Below, piece after piece: positions 1 through 11,944 of a stretch of 64,000 nt of DNA. The translations under genes were made by a program, and so were the position numbers. Origin of the DNA: Tiliqua scincoides (Eukaryota; Chordata; Lepidosauria; Squamata; Scincidae); the NCBI RefSeq assembly GCF_035046505.1, contig NC_089823.1:29436388-29500387 (forward strand). The letters run 5' to 3'. Below the pieces are notes generated by a model. The model saw only the letters and a list, made by a program, of their open reading frames with translations. It ran no database searches and had not been told where the DNA came from. Position 1 is the stretch's first letter, and each line of letters opens with the position of its first letter.

Positions 1-1228
1 TGTACAGTTTCTTTTCCTTACCTCACCATTATACATATGCACATTTATTTTTGATCTTGTTCTCTCAGTGCATAAAGAATTTGTAGTTGACCTTTAAATG
101 CCACAATCCTTTGGAGAAAAAAGGGGGGGACTTGCTGTGAATTATGATGATGCAACCCAAGAGCCTCTGCAGATTTAGTACAACACAAAAGCAATGCCAG
201 CAAATGTAACAATACCGAGACTTCATCTGAAACCTCCTCCAGCACTCAGTTAACCGCAGTTCTTCACACCCAGCACACCCCTCTTTTCAATGTTGCTGCT
301 AGCAGAATGGAGGGAGGAACCATAAGGGTGGCTCGGCTGTCATTCTAATCAAGAGGAAGGAACCAGTTCTAAAAGCTGACTCAAGTGGGTGGACTCCTGC
401 ACCCATATTCAGTAGCGCAGAGTGGGAAAGGACCTGCAGGGGCATAATGCTATTTAGGTTACCCATTACATTCTATTGAACAAAGCTGCCTGTGAAACGA
501 AAGAACCGACAGAAATAAGCATAACACCACTTTAAATGGCTCCTTGAATGTTCATGAGATTACCGGGTATCTTTTCAAAAGCTTAAAAAAAACCCTCTAA
601 TTGAAAAGGCAGGGCGTTTAATATCAATTACTATTTTTGTGTATACTACCCTTACCAGTTGGGCAAAAAGACTCCTTTTCAAGTGGTGTCATCTAATATT
701 TAAAAGGGCAAGAGCAGGGGCGAATCCAACCAGGGGGCCATGGGTGCATGCCCCCACCCCAAAACTGTGGCACCAGCAGGGAAGGGATGGGGCCCAAGCA
801 CAGCCAGGAGCCCAGGTCTACCCAACTGAAAGAGGCACAATGGGAGAGATCTTCCTGGCAGGTAGATCTGGGCTCCAAGTCTGGGCAGAAGCCCAGGTTT
901 ACCTGCCCACCAAAACTCAGTCACAGAGGCCAAAGTTCAACTGGGAGCCCAGGTCTACCCACCTGATGGACTCTGGTTAACTCCAAAGTTAAGACAGTGC
1001 TCATGCCCCTCCCCCCAAACATGGATCCATTCCTGGGCAAGAGCAACTGTCTCTTCACCCCAGCTTGGCATCTTCTTTCCCAAATGTCCAGTGAACCTTC
1101 TGCTTCTTTTTCTAGAGATTGTGAATCCTTTGGGGACAGGGGATTATTAATTTGTTTAGCTACATGGACTGTTTTGCAAACAACTTTTACTTGAGAAGTG
1201 GTACATAATACTATATAATACTATACAT
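1..1228. other. No gene seen
   Basis: Unique-looking intergenic DNA. 700-960 has a repeated phrase (GAGCCCAGGTCTACC variants at 810, 880, 945) but no element ends that I can place. A minus frame at 245-45 has no family. Confidence 0.5.
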
Positions 1229-1318
1229 AATAAGAGTCTTGCTAGATCAGGCCATAGGCCCCTCTAGTCCAGCTTCCTGTATCTCACAGCGGCCCACCAA
1301 ATGCCCCAGGGAGCACAA
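1229..1318 (-). mobile_element. CR1-like LINE 3' tip
   Basis: Carries the GATCAGGCCATAGGCC...AGTCCAGCTTCCTGTATCTC 3' tip shared with 1381, 24755, 26290, 32973 and 49386. It ends at an (ACAAG)n run (1319-1352). Confidence 0.75.
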
Positions 1319-1352
1319 AAGACAATACAAGACAAGACAAGACAAGACAAAA
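1319..1352. repeat. (ACAAG)n short tandem repeat
   Basis: ACAATACAAGACAAGACAAG-type units between two CR1-like tips. Confidence 0.85.
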
Positions 1353-1380
1353 AGAGACATCAAATCAAAGCTCAACAGGC

Positions 1381-2005
1381 ATAAGAACAGCCCCACTGGA
1401 TCAGGCCATAGGCTCATCTAGTCCAGCTTCCTGTATCTCAAAGTGGCCCACCAAATGCCCCAGGGAGCACACAAGACAACAAGAGACTTGCATCCTGGTG
1501 CCCTCCCTTACATCTGGCATTCTGACATAGCCCAATTCTAAAATCAGGAGGTCGCACACACACATTGTAGGGGCCCACCCCTGGAGGAGCCTAGAGCAGG
1601 CTTGTTCCACCGCCAGGGAGGCCTCAGATTGGCTGGAGGGGGGAAGGGTTCCTGCACCCTTGTCCTCCTTAGCAGAGCTGCCACACCTGGCTTGGAGGAA
1701 GCAGCAGCTACTCACCTCAGAGGTCCCTTCTTTGCACTGCCTCCCTCTCATCCCTGGCTTCCCTGCTTTATGGAGCAAGCCCATCCCCTTTTGGCCCCTC
1801 CCCTTCCTCCAGGTGGGGCAGAAAAGGCTTTTCCTGTTCCTGGCTTGTTTCTTTCAGTACCAGTTTGCCCTCCCCCCTCAAGGTCAGGGAAGTCTCCCTA
1901 GTCTGGGTATTGGGTGCCTGCTCCAGGGTAAGGGGGGGGGTCAGGGCATGGGGAGGCCCTGACACACATCATGGTTTGTAACCCGTGATAGTTTTTCCTC
2001 CAGAT
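1381..2005 (-). mobile_element. CR1-like LINE 3' UTR copy with a 397-bp insertion
   Basis: The family 3' UTR runs 1381-1565 and resumes at 1963-2005 (CACACATCATGG... TTTTTCCTCCAG). Between them lies a GC-rich insert flanked by CACACAT on both sides. Confidence 0.75.
1566..1962. mobile_element. Unassigned 397-bp insert in a CR1-like LINE
   Basis: Flanked by 7-bp direct repeats CACACAT (1559-1565, 1963-1969). The ends are TGTAGGGGCC and AGGCCCTGA, only loosely inverted. It codes for nothing recognised. Confidence 0.5.
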
Positions 2006-2057
2006 GCCATGCACATGTGCAAGGAATGACATTTGTGTGAAGCAGTCTCCATTTCAA

Positions 2058-2395
2058 TGAGGATTACAGCGTTTGAACCTCTTCAGCCTAGAAAAGAGGC
2101 GCCTGAGGGGGGACATGATTGAGACATACAAAATTATGCATGGGAAGGATAAAGTGGATAGAGAGATGCTCTTTACACTCTCACATAACACCAGAACCAG
2201 GGGACATCCACTAAAATTGAGTGTTGGGAGAGTTAGAACTGACAAAAGAAAGTATTTCTTTACTCAGCATGTGGTTGCTCTATGGAACTCCTTGCCACAG
2301 GATGTGATGATGGCGTCTGGCCTGGACGCCTTTAAAAGGGGATTGGACAAGTTTCTGGAGGAAAACCTAGTGGTTTACCACTAGCTGTTCATGCA
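2058..2395 (+). mobile_element. CR1-like LINE, C-terminal reverse transcriptase end
   Basis: Frame 2073-2384 reads NLFSLEKRRLRGDMIETYKI ... WNSLPQDVMMASGLDAFKRG ... FLEE, the end of a CR1-group ORF2 as in chicken CR1. It lies head to head with the minus-strand copy at 1381-2005. Confidence 0.82.
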
Positions 2396-2898
2396 AAGAG
2401 GCAACAGCCAGTCACAGCTCTGCTCAGTCTACCAAGGCCATACCAAAAATGTCATGCTTCATTCCTGCTCTATTCCAGGTATGGTCTTAAAACAATTTTG
2501 AGATAGGAGGCAAGAATCTGGACTAAATAAACTGTGGAAGTCCTGCAGCTATATGTTGTGTTTGCTGGTTGCACATGATGAAGTTATGAATAAAGTCAAT
2601 CTCTCTGAGTCAACCTCTCACTTATTTTATGCATAAAGTTGTGACATGTATTATACTGTGAGGGTTTTCTGAATCTGACACAGAATGAACTTTATTCAAC
2701 ATGTAAATATGGTGCTATGGATTTCCGATATATTAACAGCAATTTCCCCCCTAAAGAATGGTCCCTAACATAGAAGGGGTGGAATATTACTAGGCTGGAA
2801 GCCAGCTGAAAGTACAAACACTTGGAACAATGTTTCAATGTTATTTCTAAATGTGTAGGACCACATTTTTTCCAGTTTGGTCATCACATTTAGATATA

Positions 2899-3436
2899 CA
2901 GCGTGTGCATTGCTTAACGATGGGGATATGTTCCTTGAAGCCCATCATTAGCTGATGGTGTTGTTATACAAACGAAAGCCTACAGGTACTGGTACTTACC
3001 TGCTCATGGGAACAAACCTGGGAGCCTCTCCTACACTCTATGCTTCTGGCTTGGCTCCAGCATGGCTCAGGCAGCTGGGAATGCCACCTAGAGGTCTCTC
3101 CCCCGACCCCATACAGCCTCCCAAGCGTGAGAATGCTCAAATAAGCCCACCAAGAGCAAGCCTCACCTTGCCGCTTGCGCACCTGAAAGACCGTTCCCTG
3201 CAGCTTGCTGGCTGCTTGTGCACATGAAAGAGCTGGCTGCTCCACCAACCAGATATGAGCAGGGCAGCCAGTAAGCTGCAGGGAACAGCCTTTCAGGTGC
3301 GCAAGGGGCGGTGGAGTGGTTTCAAAGCACACTCAGTGAGCTTATTTGGGCACACTCACTCTCAGGTTGACCACTGAGGGAATATCGTATATGTAGTCCA
3401 TCACTGGTCAGAACATCGCTAACCAATGCATACCTG
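2899..3436. mobile_element. TA-flanked MITE (Tc1/mariner or pogo-like)
   Basis: Begins CAGCGTGTGCATTGCTTAAC and ends CAATGCATACCTG, with TA at both outer borders. The interior has a GC-rich segment containing a short inverted duplication (3185-3300). Confidence 0.55.
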
Positions 3437-4348
3437 TATACAGTTGTGTATTATGTAGATATAAACAACTGGATGCAATTGTAGACAGTTGCATATTATG
3501 CAGATATACTAGTGTGCTTATATTGAAACCTTCCTCCGTTCCTTTTAATTTTCTCTCATTTTCTTTAATGTTATTTACATAATGTATATATCTTGTACTT
3601 TGTATAAATATGTTGGGTATAATATGTCATATTTCTCTAATTTATTAAACCAAGTAACTGCACAGAAGGAAAGACAGTAGCAGGCCCAGTTTAGTCCTCT
3701 GTAGAGAACTCCACAGTGGGCAAGTGCTAACAAGCAAGCATGAAGAGGAAGCCATTTGTAGGGTAAGTGCTAACAAGCAGGTGTGAAGAGGAAGCAGTTG
3801 AGAGGGCTGCAAACATAATCCCCTCCAGTGACAGCAGAAGCAACTGGAAGCGGGAAGGAGACAGTGACAGGAGGGCAAGCAAAACAAAAACAGATGAATC
3901 AGAGCGCAACAGGACAGAATTTGTGAACCATGGACAACTGAAGCTGTGGAAACCAAGTCAACAGATACAAGGGAGTGACTAACCTTTAAGTGATACCTTA
4001 GGAAACAGCATTACAGAACCTAAAAACCTTCCTTGAAATTGGGGCATTAATGTTCTCATGCTGATATACCGAAGCAAGGAAATATTTACTTGCTTAAATA
4101 TTTAGGCAACCCCACCACCAAGCTGTGTACCATAATACAAGACTGTAGACCAGTGGTTCCTAACCTGGGGCACGTGTACCCCCAGGGGTACTTGCCAGAA
4201 ACTTTAGGGGTACCTGAAAAAGAACTGAATAATGGTGGGAAAAGGCAGATCTGTATTATAATGCCTGGTGTTACTGGCAAAGACGGAAGGAAGGCAGCTA
4301 GCTAGTTGCAAAAGCACCAGCAACTGCTACTTTCTGGGAATCAGTTAG

Positions 4349-4437
4349 GGCACAATCCTAACCAGGTCTACTCAGAAGTAAGTCCTATTTTGTTCAATGG
4401 GGCTTACTCTTAGGAAAGTGTGGTTAGGATTGCAGCC
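4349..4437. mobile_element. Short MITE, class A (about 90 bp)
   Basis: Ends GGGCACAATCCTAACC and GGTTAGGATTGCAGCC are inverted repeats. The core is ACTCAGAAGTAAGTCCTATT ... GGGGCTTACTC. Too short to code. Confidence 0.75.
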
Positions 4438-5574
4438 TTAGTGTATCATCAAATAATGGATAAAGGCAGCTAGCCAGCTGCAAAAGCACCAGCCAGTGCT
4501 AGTTTCTAGTCATCAGTGTATTATCAGATATGGATCAGTAGTTGAAAACATATAAATTTAAAATAACAGCGATGATATTAATTAAAAACACTTTCCAGTT
4601 CTACATCTCTGCTTTTTATACATTAGCCCCTAAACCCTGCCCAAGACAAGAATACTCAACTGGGATATCAGCACCTTGGGAATAGAGCATAACTTTTTTT
4701 TCTTTGAATATCTACATTTGCCAGAGTGTTCTGTGTAGCTTAAAAGCTGACTTCATAAACAATAGCTGATCCCCTTAAGGCACTGCTTCACTTGCTATGC
4801 ATTTCTGGGGTTTGGTGCAACTCATGAGGCTTATAAAGATATCAGATATTGGTTTTCTCCAACAATCTTGGAACTATTATAGGAAACTAAAAATCAACAA
4901 GTTGGACACCCCAAAGCCATATGTGAACCCTTTTGTGTTATTAGCTTGCACTTGTCTCTCACGCTTCTCTCAGGGGGGCTCCAGATGGCATGACTAGGCT
5001 CCTTACTTTTTTTTTATAAATCCTCAAACACACCCTGTGAAATAAGACAGGCATTAAATTGTTGATTGGTTTAAAATAACCCGGTGAACTTCTTGTTGTT
5101 GTTGTCCCATACCTCCCATCCACCCACTACATCACATTGCTGTTAGTCCAATTATATTAGAAGGACCAACAGCAACATAGCCCCATGGCACCCAGGGATA
5201 CTGACTGGCAGTAGATTAAAGGCAGACAAAACCCCTTTTTCACATCACATGCACATAACTAAATTATTATTTCAATCGTTCAAACTTCCACAAGATGTAG
5301 AGTCAGCAGTTAGCCTATGGTAGCTTTTAAAAAGTAATTAGACAAATTAATGGGCAGTAGTTCTCTCTGTGGTTAGGAGACAACATGGCTAAAGAGAACA
5401 CTCAGATTCAGAGCAGCTGCCAATAAATACAAGTCCCTGGACAAAACAGCAGGAAGGGGTTTTTACCTTCATATCCCACTTCTGGGCTTCCCAGAGGCCT
5501 CTGATTGCCTTTGTGTGAACCACAACATTGAACTTCTGGTCTGATCAAGTAGCAATCTTCTTATATTCTTACAA

Positions 5575-5656
5575 TGCAATGCCTACCTACTCAGAAGTAA
5601 GTTCCATTGAGTGCAATGGCCTTTACACCCAGGTAAGGGTGAATGGGACTGCATCC
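5575..5656. mobile_element. Degraded short MITE, class A
   Basis: CTACTCAGAAGTAAGTTCCA core and GGGACTGCATCC end. Other decayed class A pieces lie at 7190-7258, 10808-10862, 23420-23487, 43453-43505 and 45508-45573. Confidence 0.6.
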
Positions 5657-5725
5657 TTGAATAGAAGAAATTAACATTTAAAAGTATTTGACTTTCCAAA
5701 AATCTCACACTTCTGGCATCAAGAT

Positions 5726-6055
5726 CCACTTGATCTTGAGAATCTGTCAGGAGCTACCAGAAGTGATGTCATGATCGGAAGTGACATCATAAAGCAGGAA
5801 AAATTTTAGCAATCCTAGGCTGCAAGCCTACCCACACTTTCCCAGGAGTAACTCCCATTTACTATCATTGTTAAAAGCATATACAGAGTAGCCTGTTAAA
5901 AGTACAGATCTGTAACATTTCCCCAATGCAGTCACTTGCCATGGTAGCATCAAGTTTAATATATTAAAAATAAAATATTGAAATGAATGGGGACCCACCT
6001 GAAATTGGCTTGTGACCCACCTAGTGGGTTCCAACCCACAGTTTGAGAAACACTG
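5726..6055. mobile_element. hAT-like MITE lacking its left terminal repeat
   Basis: Right end TTTGAGAAACACTG. The target duplication ATCAAGAT is perfect (5718-5725, 6056-6063). Same family as 23072-23412, but about 27 bases of the left end are absent next to the duplication. Confidence 0.78.
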
Positions 6056-6573
6056 ATCAAGATGCTTGCTGAACACCAGAAGTCATGTTTACAAAACAAA
6101 GAAAAGCAAGCAGCCATTCATTCACATGGTTTAGCAGCATCAAGAGCACCCAAACCCAGGGCAACCTCATATCAAGTGGCATTCAGTGCCAAAGACTCTA
6201 GAGGAGACAAGCCGGCATGAATGAATCTCACATGAAACTTTCTGAAACCAAGAATGCATCTGCTTTTTAAGGGCATGCCTCTCTTTTTAACCCTTTGTCT
6301 TCCAACTTGACAATTGCACGCTTCTTTTTTTAAAAAAGAGGCTGCCTGCCTTACCTCTTCCCTGGAGTAAGAGTTTGCAGCCAAGAGGTCAATACAAGGG
6401 ATGGAGGCACAGCAAAGGGGCGCTGGGAAGGGGGGGGGAGAGAGAGATACGCAGGGACAAAAAGAGGCCAGGCTGAGAGCCCAGAGAAGATAAGCTGGAA
6501 AGCCACACCCTCCCCAGCAGCTATTATACACGGATTGCTTGAGTTTCATATAACGAGCACACTACATTCAGAT

Positions 6574-6768
6574 CAGTGGCGTAGCTAGAGGGGGTGCAAA
6601 GCACCAAGTTTTGCAGCGAGCCCCACTGCACCCCCTTCGAAGGTGAATGCCTCCGTTTTGCTTCCCCCTGCCTGGAATTGCTCCAAAGGGGAAGGGCCCC
6701 TTGCACGCTGCGGGGAGGATCCCTGCAAGACTTAGTCTTTTGCAACCCCACCCAGCTGCACCAGTAGT
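6574..6768. mobile_element. hAT-like MITE, same family as 37855
   Basis: Left end CAGTGGCGTAGCTAGAGGGG; the right end is eroded (about TTTGCAACCCCACCCAGCTG). No clear duplication, so the right limit is approximate. Confidence 0.7.
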
Positions 6769-7286
6769 ACTCCGACAGCAGAGAATGGCATGAATCTGAG
6801 TACTCTAAAAGCTTAAGTGCCAACAGCACCGTGCTTCTTGGTGGCTACTCGTGGTTCCAACTCCTGAAGAACTTCTCACTACCAGGTTTTCTTGCTTTGC
6901 CTTCCTGGAAAAAGCGACCGTTTGGTACCATCTCCAGCGTGTGTCCCCGCCCCAAGTTCTCTTCCCCTCCATGCACTGTGGGATTAGTGGCTTGGTTATC
7001 TGATCGGCTATCACTTGCCCCTCCCCGGTAGGGGGTGGCCCAGGGGAAACGTTCACAAGTCATCTTAGTTTAGATTCCACGCCCCCAAAATGCTTTGTGT
7101 TTGTATCTGTAGAATTGATGAATGAATGAACCATTCTGACAAGCCCAGAAATGTGTGCTTAGCAGAGTGGTTTGATTTTTTTTATAACCCTAGCCCTACT
7201 CAGAAGTAAACTGAGTCTCACTGAGACTTACTCATGCCAACCTGACTAGGATAGCAGTTTTTTTTTTTTTAACCAATGCAGCATAG

Positions 7287-7620
7287 CAGTGTTTCTCACC
7301 ATTTGTCCTCTGCCATACCACTTCACATGGTACTTCCACTTCACTCTACCTTTTCAAAGTACCACTGGAAGTAACTGGTGATGACATCATTACCAGTTAC
7401 TTCTGGTTTGGGAGGTCAGATGTGACCAGTAAGAGACTCAGAGTGGACAGGAGGGCTTTCTCGAGTGCAGAAAAGCATGCTTTGGAATCTTCTACTGCTG
7501 TTTGTTGTGTCTCATTCCTGGTCTCACTAAAGGCAGCAGGTTCCAGCGGTCCCATGAGTACCACCACTCACCACCTCAAGTGCTACTGGTGGTACCTATA
7601 CCACTGGTTGAGAAACACTG
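7287..7620. mobile_element. hAT-like MITE
   Basis: Ends CAGTGTTTCTCA and TGAGAAACACTG are perfect inverted repeats; flanks CAGCATAG and CAGTATAG match at 7 of 8. Confidence 0.88.
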
Positions 7621-7684
7621 CAGTATAGGGACATCTACTCAGAGGGATCATTGGATTCAAGCAAATCTGTAATCCTATGATTTA

Positions 7685-7862
7685 GGGCCAAATCCTATCC
7701 AACTTTCCAGCATTGGTGCAGCTGTTCCAATGGGGCATATACTGCATTCTGTGGTAGGGGAGCAATCACAGATGCCTTCTCCAGGTAAGGGTTTGCTTCC
7801 TTTCCTCGGGACTGCATTGCTGCAGCCCTGGCACTGGAAAGCTGGATAGGATTGGGCCCTTA
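7685..7862. mobile_element. MITE, class B (about 180 bp)
   Basis: Ends GGCCAAATCCTATCCAACTT and AGCTGGATAGGATTGGGCCC. Flanks share TTAG. The middle includes a conserved CAATGGGGCATA(T) and a CTCCAGGTAAGGGTTTG stretch. Confidence 0.8.
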
Positions 7863-8158
7863 GTCTTTTTAAGTTGTTAATGCCACATGATCCTTATGAA
7901 GGACTAGCTTGGTTTTTATCTAGTCATTGGTTTTTATTCTGCCTTTCTTTCAAATACCCCAAACAAAGATTTAAACAAAAGATTTAAAAATAAATTTCAG
8001 CAAAAATAATTATAATCAGATATAAAACAACAATTTCAGACTTTCAAAGCCTTCTACGAGTCAACCTCAGAGCTACAAAGATATAAGGGGGAGTCCACTG
8101 AACATATTGTAAAGCTCCATCCTTCTCCATTCCTCTACAAAATGGGAAGTTCCTCTCT

Positions 8159-8241
8159 TTAAGCCATTTCTACGCAACATTGCATATACACCACAGGGAT
8201 CAAATGTGTACACCTGTGAGTTGGGCAGAAATGAGATTTAA
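8159..8241. mobile_element. TTAA-flanked MITE (piggyBac-like)
   Basis: TTAA at 8159-8162 and 8238-8241 flank inverted ends GCCATTTCT and AGAAATG. The middle matches 19827 and 40055. Confidence 0.75.
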
Positions 8242-9004
8242 GCAAGCAACATTTCCGTGCCTTACTCGGAAGTGACTGTGTGTACTCCCAAGTCACCTGG
8301 AGTGAGCTACTAGCCAATTCCAGGCATATTTACCAGAACTCTGTAGTATTCACTTTTGTACAAACATACATAGACTGAACTGTTTACTAACATCTTGGGT
8401 TTTTTTAAAAGGGTGTCTTTTAACAATCCTTTCAGTTCATAACTTTTACAAAGGAAGTAATTGAAAAAGCTGTACCTTTTGAAAACTGCAGCTTTAGTGG
8501 CACGGAATTATCAGAAAGGAGAAAACCTCAGCTCATGAATTTCTTGATTTTAGGCAGGAAAACAAAAACAAGTGGGGAGTCTTACATTAATCCAGAGAAG
8601 CTTCTAGTAATTGTTCACAGTTGTAAGCTCAAATACCTGTTATGGATATTTCTTAATTCATTCACAGAAGAAGTCTTTTTGGCTGCCAAAAGATCAGAGC
8701 TGCTGTACCTTTAGCAGGTGTAGAGAAGGAGAAATTTGGGAAGGTGTAATTCATAACTTGCCACAGCAGAAATGCTTACATCTCTGATGTGTTAAAGGTA
8801 CAGGATGCAGGGCTTTTTTTTGCCATCTGGTCACCCTTGGAAGCCCTGCTTCAGAAGCTAAAAGTGCTTTCATTTTGATTTGGTTGTGGGAGGGAGGGAT
8901 GCCAATCCTTTTCCCTGGCAGAGCTCATGTGCACTTTAACAGCTGCACAACAGGTGGTATTTCAATACCAATGCCATTTCTTGAGATTACATGAAGCGGG
9001 GAGA

Positions 9005-9036
<32 letters not shown>
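9005..9036. repeat. (ATT)n microsatellite
   Basis: About ten ATT units at the 3' tail of the neighbouring LINE. Confidence 0.95.
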
Positions 9037-9039
<3 letters not shown>

Positions 9040-10464
9040 TTCCCCCCTGCCTTTCTCCCTGAAGGGACTCAAGGCGGCTTACAACAGGTTAAAAACAGAT
9101 TAAAAACATAATTTAAGAACAAATAAAAGCATATTAACACATAGCATAAAAACAGCAGTCAGATAAAAAGTAGGTGAAAAGAGCCTAGAGCAGCAAATCA
9201 TAAAAGAATCAGGCCTGTAACCAAGTATTTAAAAAATATTAAAAGATGTTGAAAAGATGTTAAAAAGGCTGAGAACTCAGAAGGCTTGTTTAAACAGAAG
9301 GGTGTTCAGGCCCCGACGAAAAGTCTCAAGAGAGGGAGCCATTCTTAAGTCAAGGGGAAGGGAATTCCATAGTGTTGGTGCCACTATTGAGAAGGCCCTA
9401 TTTCTTGTTGCCGCCCCATGTACCTCCCTAGGCAGCGGAACTTGTAAAAAGGCCTTCTCTGATGACCTAAGAGGACGAGCCAGATGGTACAGGAGTAGGC
9501 GATCTCTAAGATAGCCTGGCCCAGAGCAGTATAGGGCTTTAAAGGTCAAAACCAGCACCTTGAATTGGGCCCAGAAACAAATGGGCAGACAATGCAGCAC
9601 CTGGAGAAGCGGACTGACAGAGTCAAACCGCCTACTTCCAGTAACTACATGGGCTGCTGCATTCTGCACTAGTTGCAGTTTCCGAACCGTCTTCAAGGGC
9701 AGCCCCACATAGAGCGCGTTACAATAATCTAACCTCGATGTCACCGTGGCATGGATCACTGTGGCCAGGTCTGCACGATCCAAGTACAGTCGCAGCTGGC
9801 GCACCAGCCAAAGCTGAGCGAAGGCCCCCCTAGCCACAGCCGCCACCTGGGAATCCAGGAGCACTGCGAGTCCAGGTGGACCCCCAAGCTGCGGACCTGC
9901 TCCTTCAGGGGGAGTGCACCCCATTCAGCACAAGCCGATAGTCCAGCACCTGCATCGAGGATTTCTGAACCAGGAGAGCCTCTGTCTTATCCAGATTTAA
10001 TTTCAGATAAAAGTTAATCCAGTGGTTCCCAAACCTTTTAAGCACCTGGACCCTCTTTTTAAAATGGCACTCTATCGGAACACGCCTATCTTTATTAGAC
10101 AAAAAAAGTTTCATTTTACCAACTGCTTAAGCTTCCATTTTTATTCTTTTAACTATGATAGGTGGGGTACTGACTTCTAGAGCATTTGTTGGAGCTCCAC
10201 ATTCATCAGATCAGGACATTTGTGGTGGTCAAAGGTTCCCCTTTATCTGGCCTTTGATAAGAGCTGAGGTACAATCATCTACCTGCAAGTAAACGCTCCT
10301 GTGTGGCTCAGTTTGACTTTCCATAGGGGTGCAATGCATTTCCTTCTCAGTTTTGTAACCCACCAAAAATCAGGTCCGTGACCCACTGGTGGGTCCTGAC
10401 CCACAATTTGGAAACCACTGGGTTAACCTGTTGAATGGATGCCTGTGAGGCAAGTGTTAAAAGA
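9037..10464 (-). mobile_element. LINE 3' part, L2/CR1-like reverse transcriptase
   Basis: Minus-strand frame 9924-9277 (about 215 residues) shows the typical end of an L2/CR1-group reverse transcriptase: TSRLDYCNALYVGLPLKTVR, KLQLVQNAAAHVVTG, FKALYCSGPGYL, RAFSIVAPTLWNSLPLDLR. A second frame just upstream contains LNLDKTEALLV. It is 5' truncated, and interrupted at 10020-10420 by a hAT-like MITE. The 3' tail runs into an (ATT)n tract at 9005-9036, as for LINE tails. No gene of the host is implied. Confidence 0.88.
10020..10420. mobile_element. hAT-like MITE inside a LINE
   Basis: Ends CAGTGGTTCCCAAAC and ATTTGGAAACCACTG; flanks AGTTAATC and GGTTAACC match at 6 of 8. It interrupts the L2/CR1-like LINE at 9037-10464. 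Confidence 0.82.
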
Positions 10465-10469
10465 TACAG

Positions 10470-10650
10470 GCCCAAATCCTAACCAACTTTTCAGCACTGG
10501 CATAGCTGTACCAATAGGGCATATGCTGCATCCTGCAGTTGGGTAGCACTCATGGAGGCCTCCTCAAAAGAAGGGAATGTTTGTTCTTTTACCTAAGAAA
10601 TGCATTGCCCTTATGTCAGAGCTGGAAAGTGGGTCAGGATTGCACCTACA
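10470..10650. mobile_element. MITE, class B
   Basis: GGCCCAAATCCTAACCAACT ... GGTCAGGATTGCACC, same middle as 7685. Confidence 0.78.
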
Positions 10651-11267
10651 GTATTGAAAAATCTAGAGAAGGAGATGATTTAAACTAGTGCACTCCTGAA
10701 CTTCATGCATTCCAAGCTGTGCTAAATGATAGGGCTATTGAGAATTTGAGCCAATAGATAAAAGGATTGGGAGCAGGAAGGAGATGTCCAGCAAAATCTA
10801 TGTATGTGTACTTGTGAGTAAATTCTCCTGTAGTCAGTGGGGCTTACTCCTAGCTAAGCCTGTATCAACAGCAAAAAACCACTAAAGAAGCCTGAACTAG
10901 AATGTGTATGTTTGTGTATACACAGTACCCTTATAATTAAATACTTGGTTTTCATTTACAAGCTGGAGCAAGATAACCCTTGCAATTAGCATCAGGTGCT
11001 GAAATGCTTAAAGCCAATCTGAATTTTGCTAAGTTAGTCCTATCAACATTATAAGAACAGTTCAGACAAAACAACCATCCGTTGGTGACTCCTTTGTTTA
11101 AAGGACTCTATATTCTGGATATTTTGGGGAGTACAGTATAAAGCATTTTAAGATCATAAAGATCAGCCAAGCATTGAGATAAAATAGGGTAGAGAATGGA
11201 GTGTTGCAGGAACTTAACCACACACGATTTATATCTTGAAGTTTTGCAACATTTAAACTACCTATTG

Positions 11268-11450
11268 TGGGCCCAATCCTATCCAATTTTCCAGTGCCGG
11301 TGCAGCCATGCCAATGGGGCGTGCACTGCTTCCTGTGGTGGGGAGGCTGTTCACAGAGTCCTCCTCAAAGTATGGGAACATTTGTTCCCTTATCTCAGGG
11401 CTGCATTGCAGTTGCACCGGTGCTGGAAAGTTGGATAGGATTGGGCCCTG
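11268..11450. mobile_element. MITE, class B, best preserved
   Basis: Ends GGGCCCAATCCTATCCAATT and AGTTGGATAGGATTGGGCCC form a nearly perfect 20-bp inverted repeat. Confidence 0.85.
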
Positions 11451-11944
11451 TCAGATATTATTTGTTCTGATCATAGGCTAGAGAGCATCCTAAGCCTGGA
11501 TTTACAACTTAGCATATTTGTTGCACCAGGTTTGGTGCATTCATCAGGCTGACTGAGGCATTCGCCTCAGGCAGCAAGTTGACAAAGGGCACCTTTGCTT
11601 TTGCTCTTCCTTGAAAAGAATGGCATTAAAGAGGAAGTACAGAGGCCTTCAATCCACCCATGTCTGGATTGGTAAGGATGGAAAACTCAACAGGACACCC
11701 TCCCTCCTACTCCTTCCCCCACAGTTTGAGAACTATTGTGCTGCAGTGTTACTGTAAGGATAGGGGTATGATGGCTGTGTGGGCAGGACAGAAACAAGGC
11801 TACCCAATGAATACCATAGTAGTATTAGTCACCTGGCCCTGTATGTAAAAAGATACCAATTGTTCTATACAGTGTAAATAGCAGGGGCCAACCGTTTTCT
11901 AAATAATGTTTGTTTTCTTGCATTGCAGCAGTGACATCCTATAC

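Larger units (their letters stand above)
2400..5717. other. Intergenic, mostly unassigned
   Basis: Outside the listed MITEs I see only decayed scraps. 3725-3790 repeats a 45-bp phrase (AAGTGCTAACAAGCA...GTGAAGAGGAAGC). 4140-4210 starts CAGTGGTTCCTAACC like a hAT-type end without a partner. Confidence 0.45.

Noticed and set aside
9005-9036. CRISPR-like or regulatory repeat array
   Set aside because: Simple (ATT)n at a LINE tail; no spacers, and the genome is a vertebrate's.
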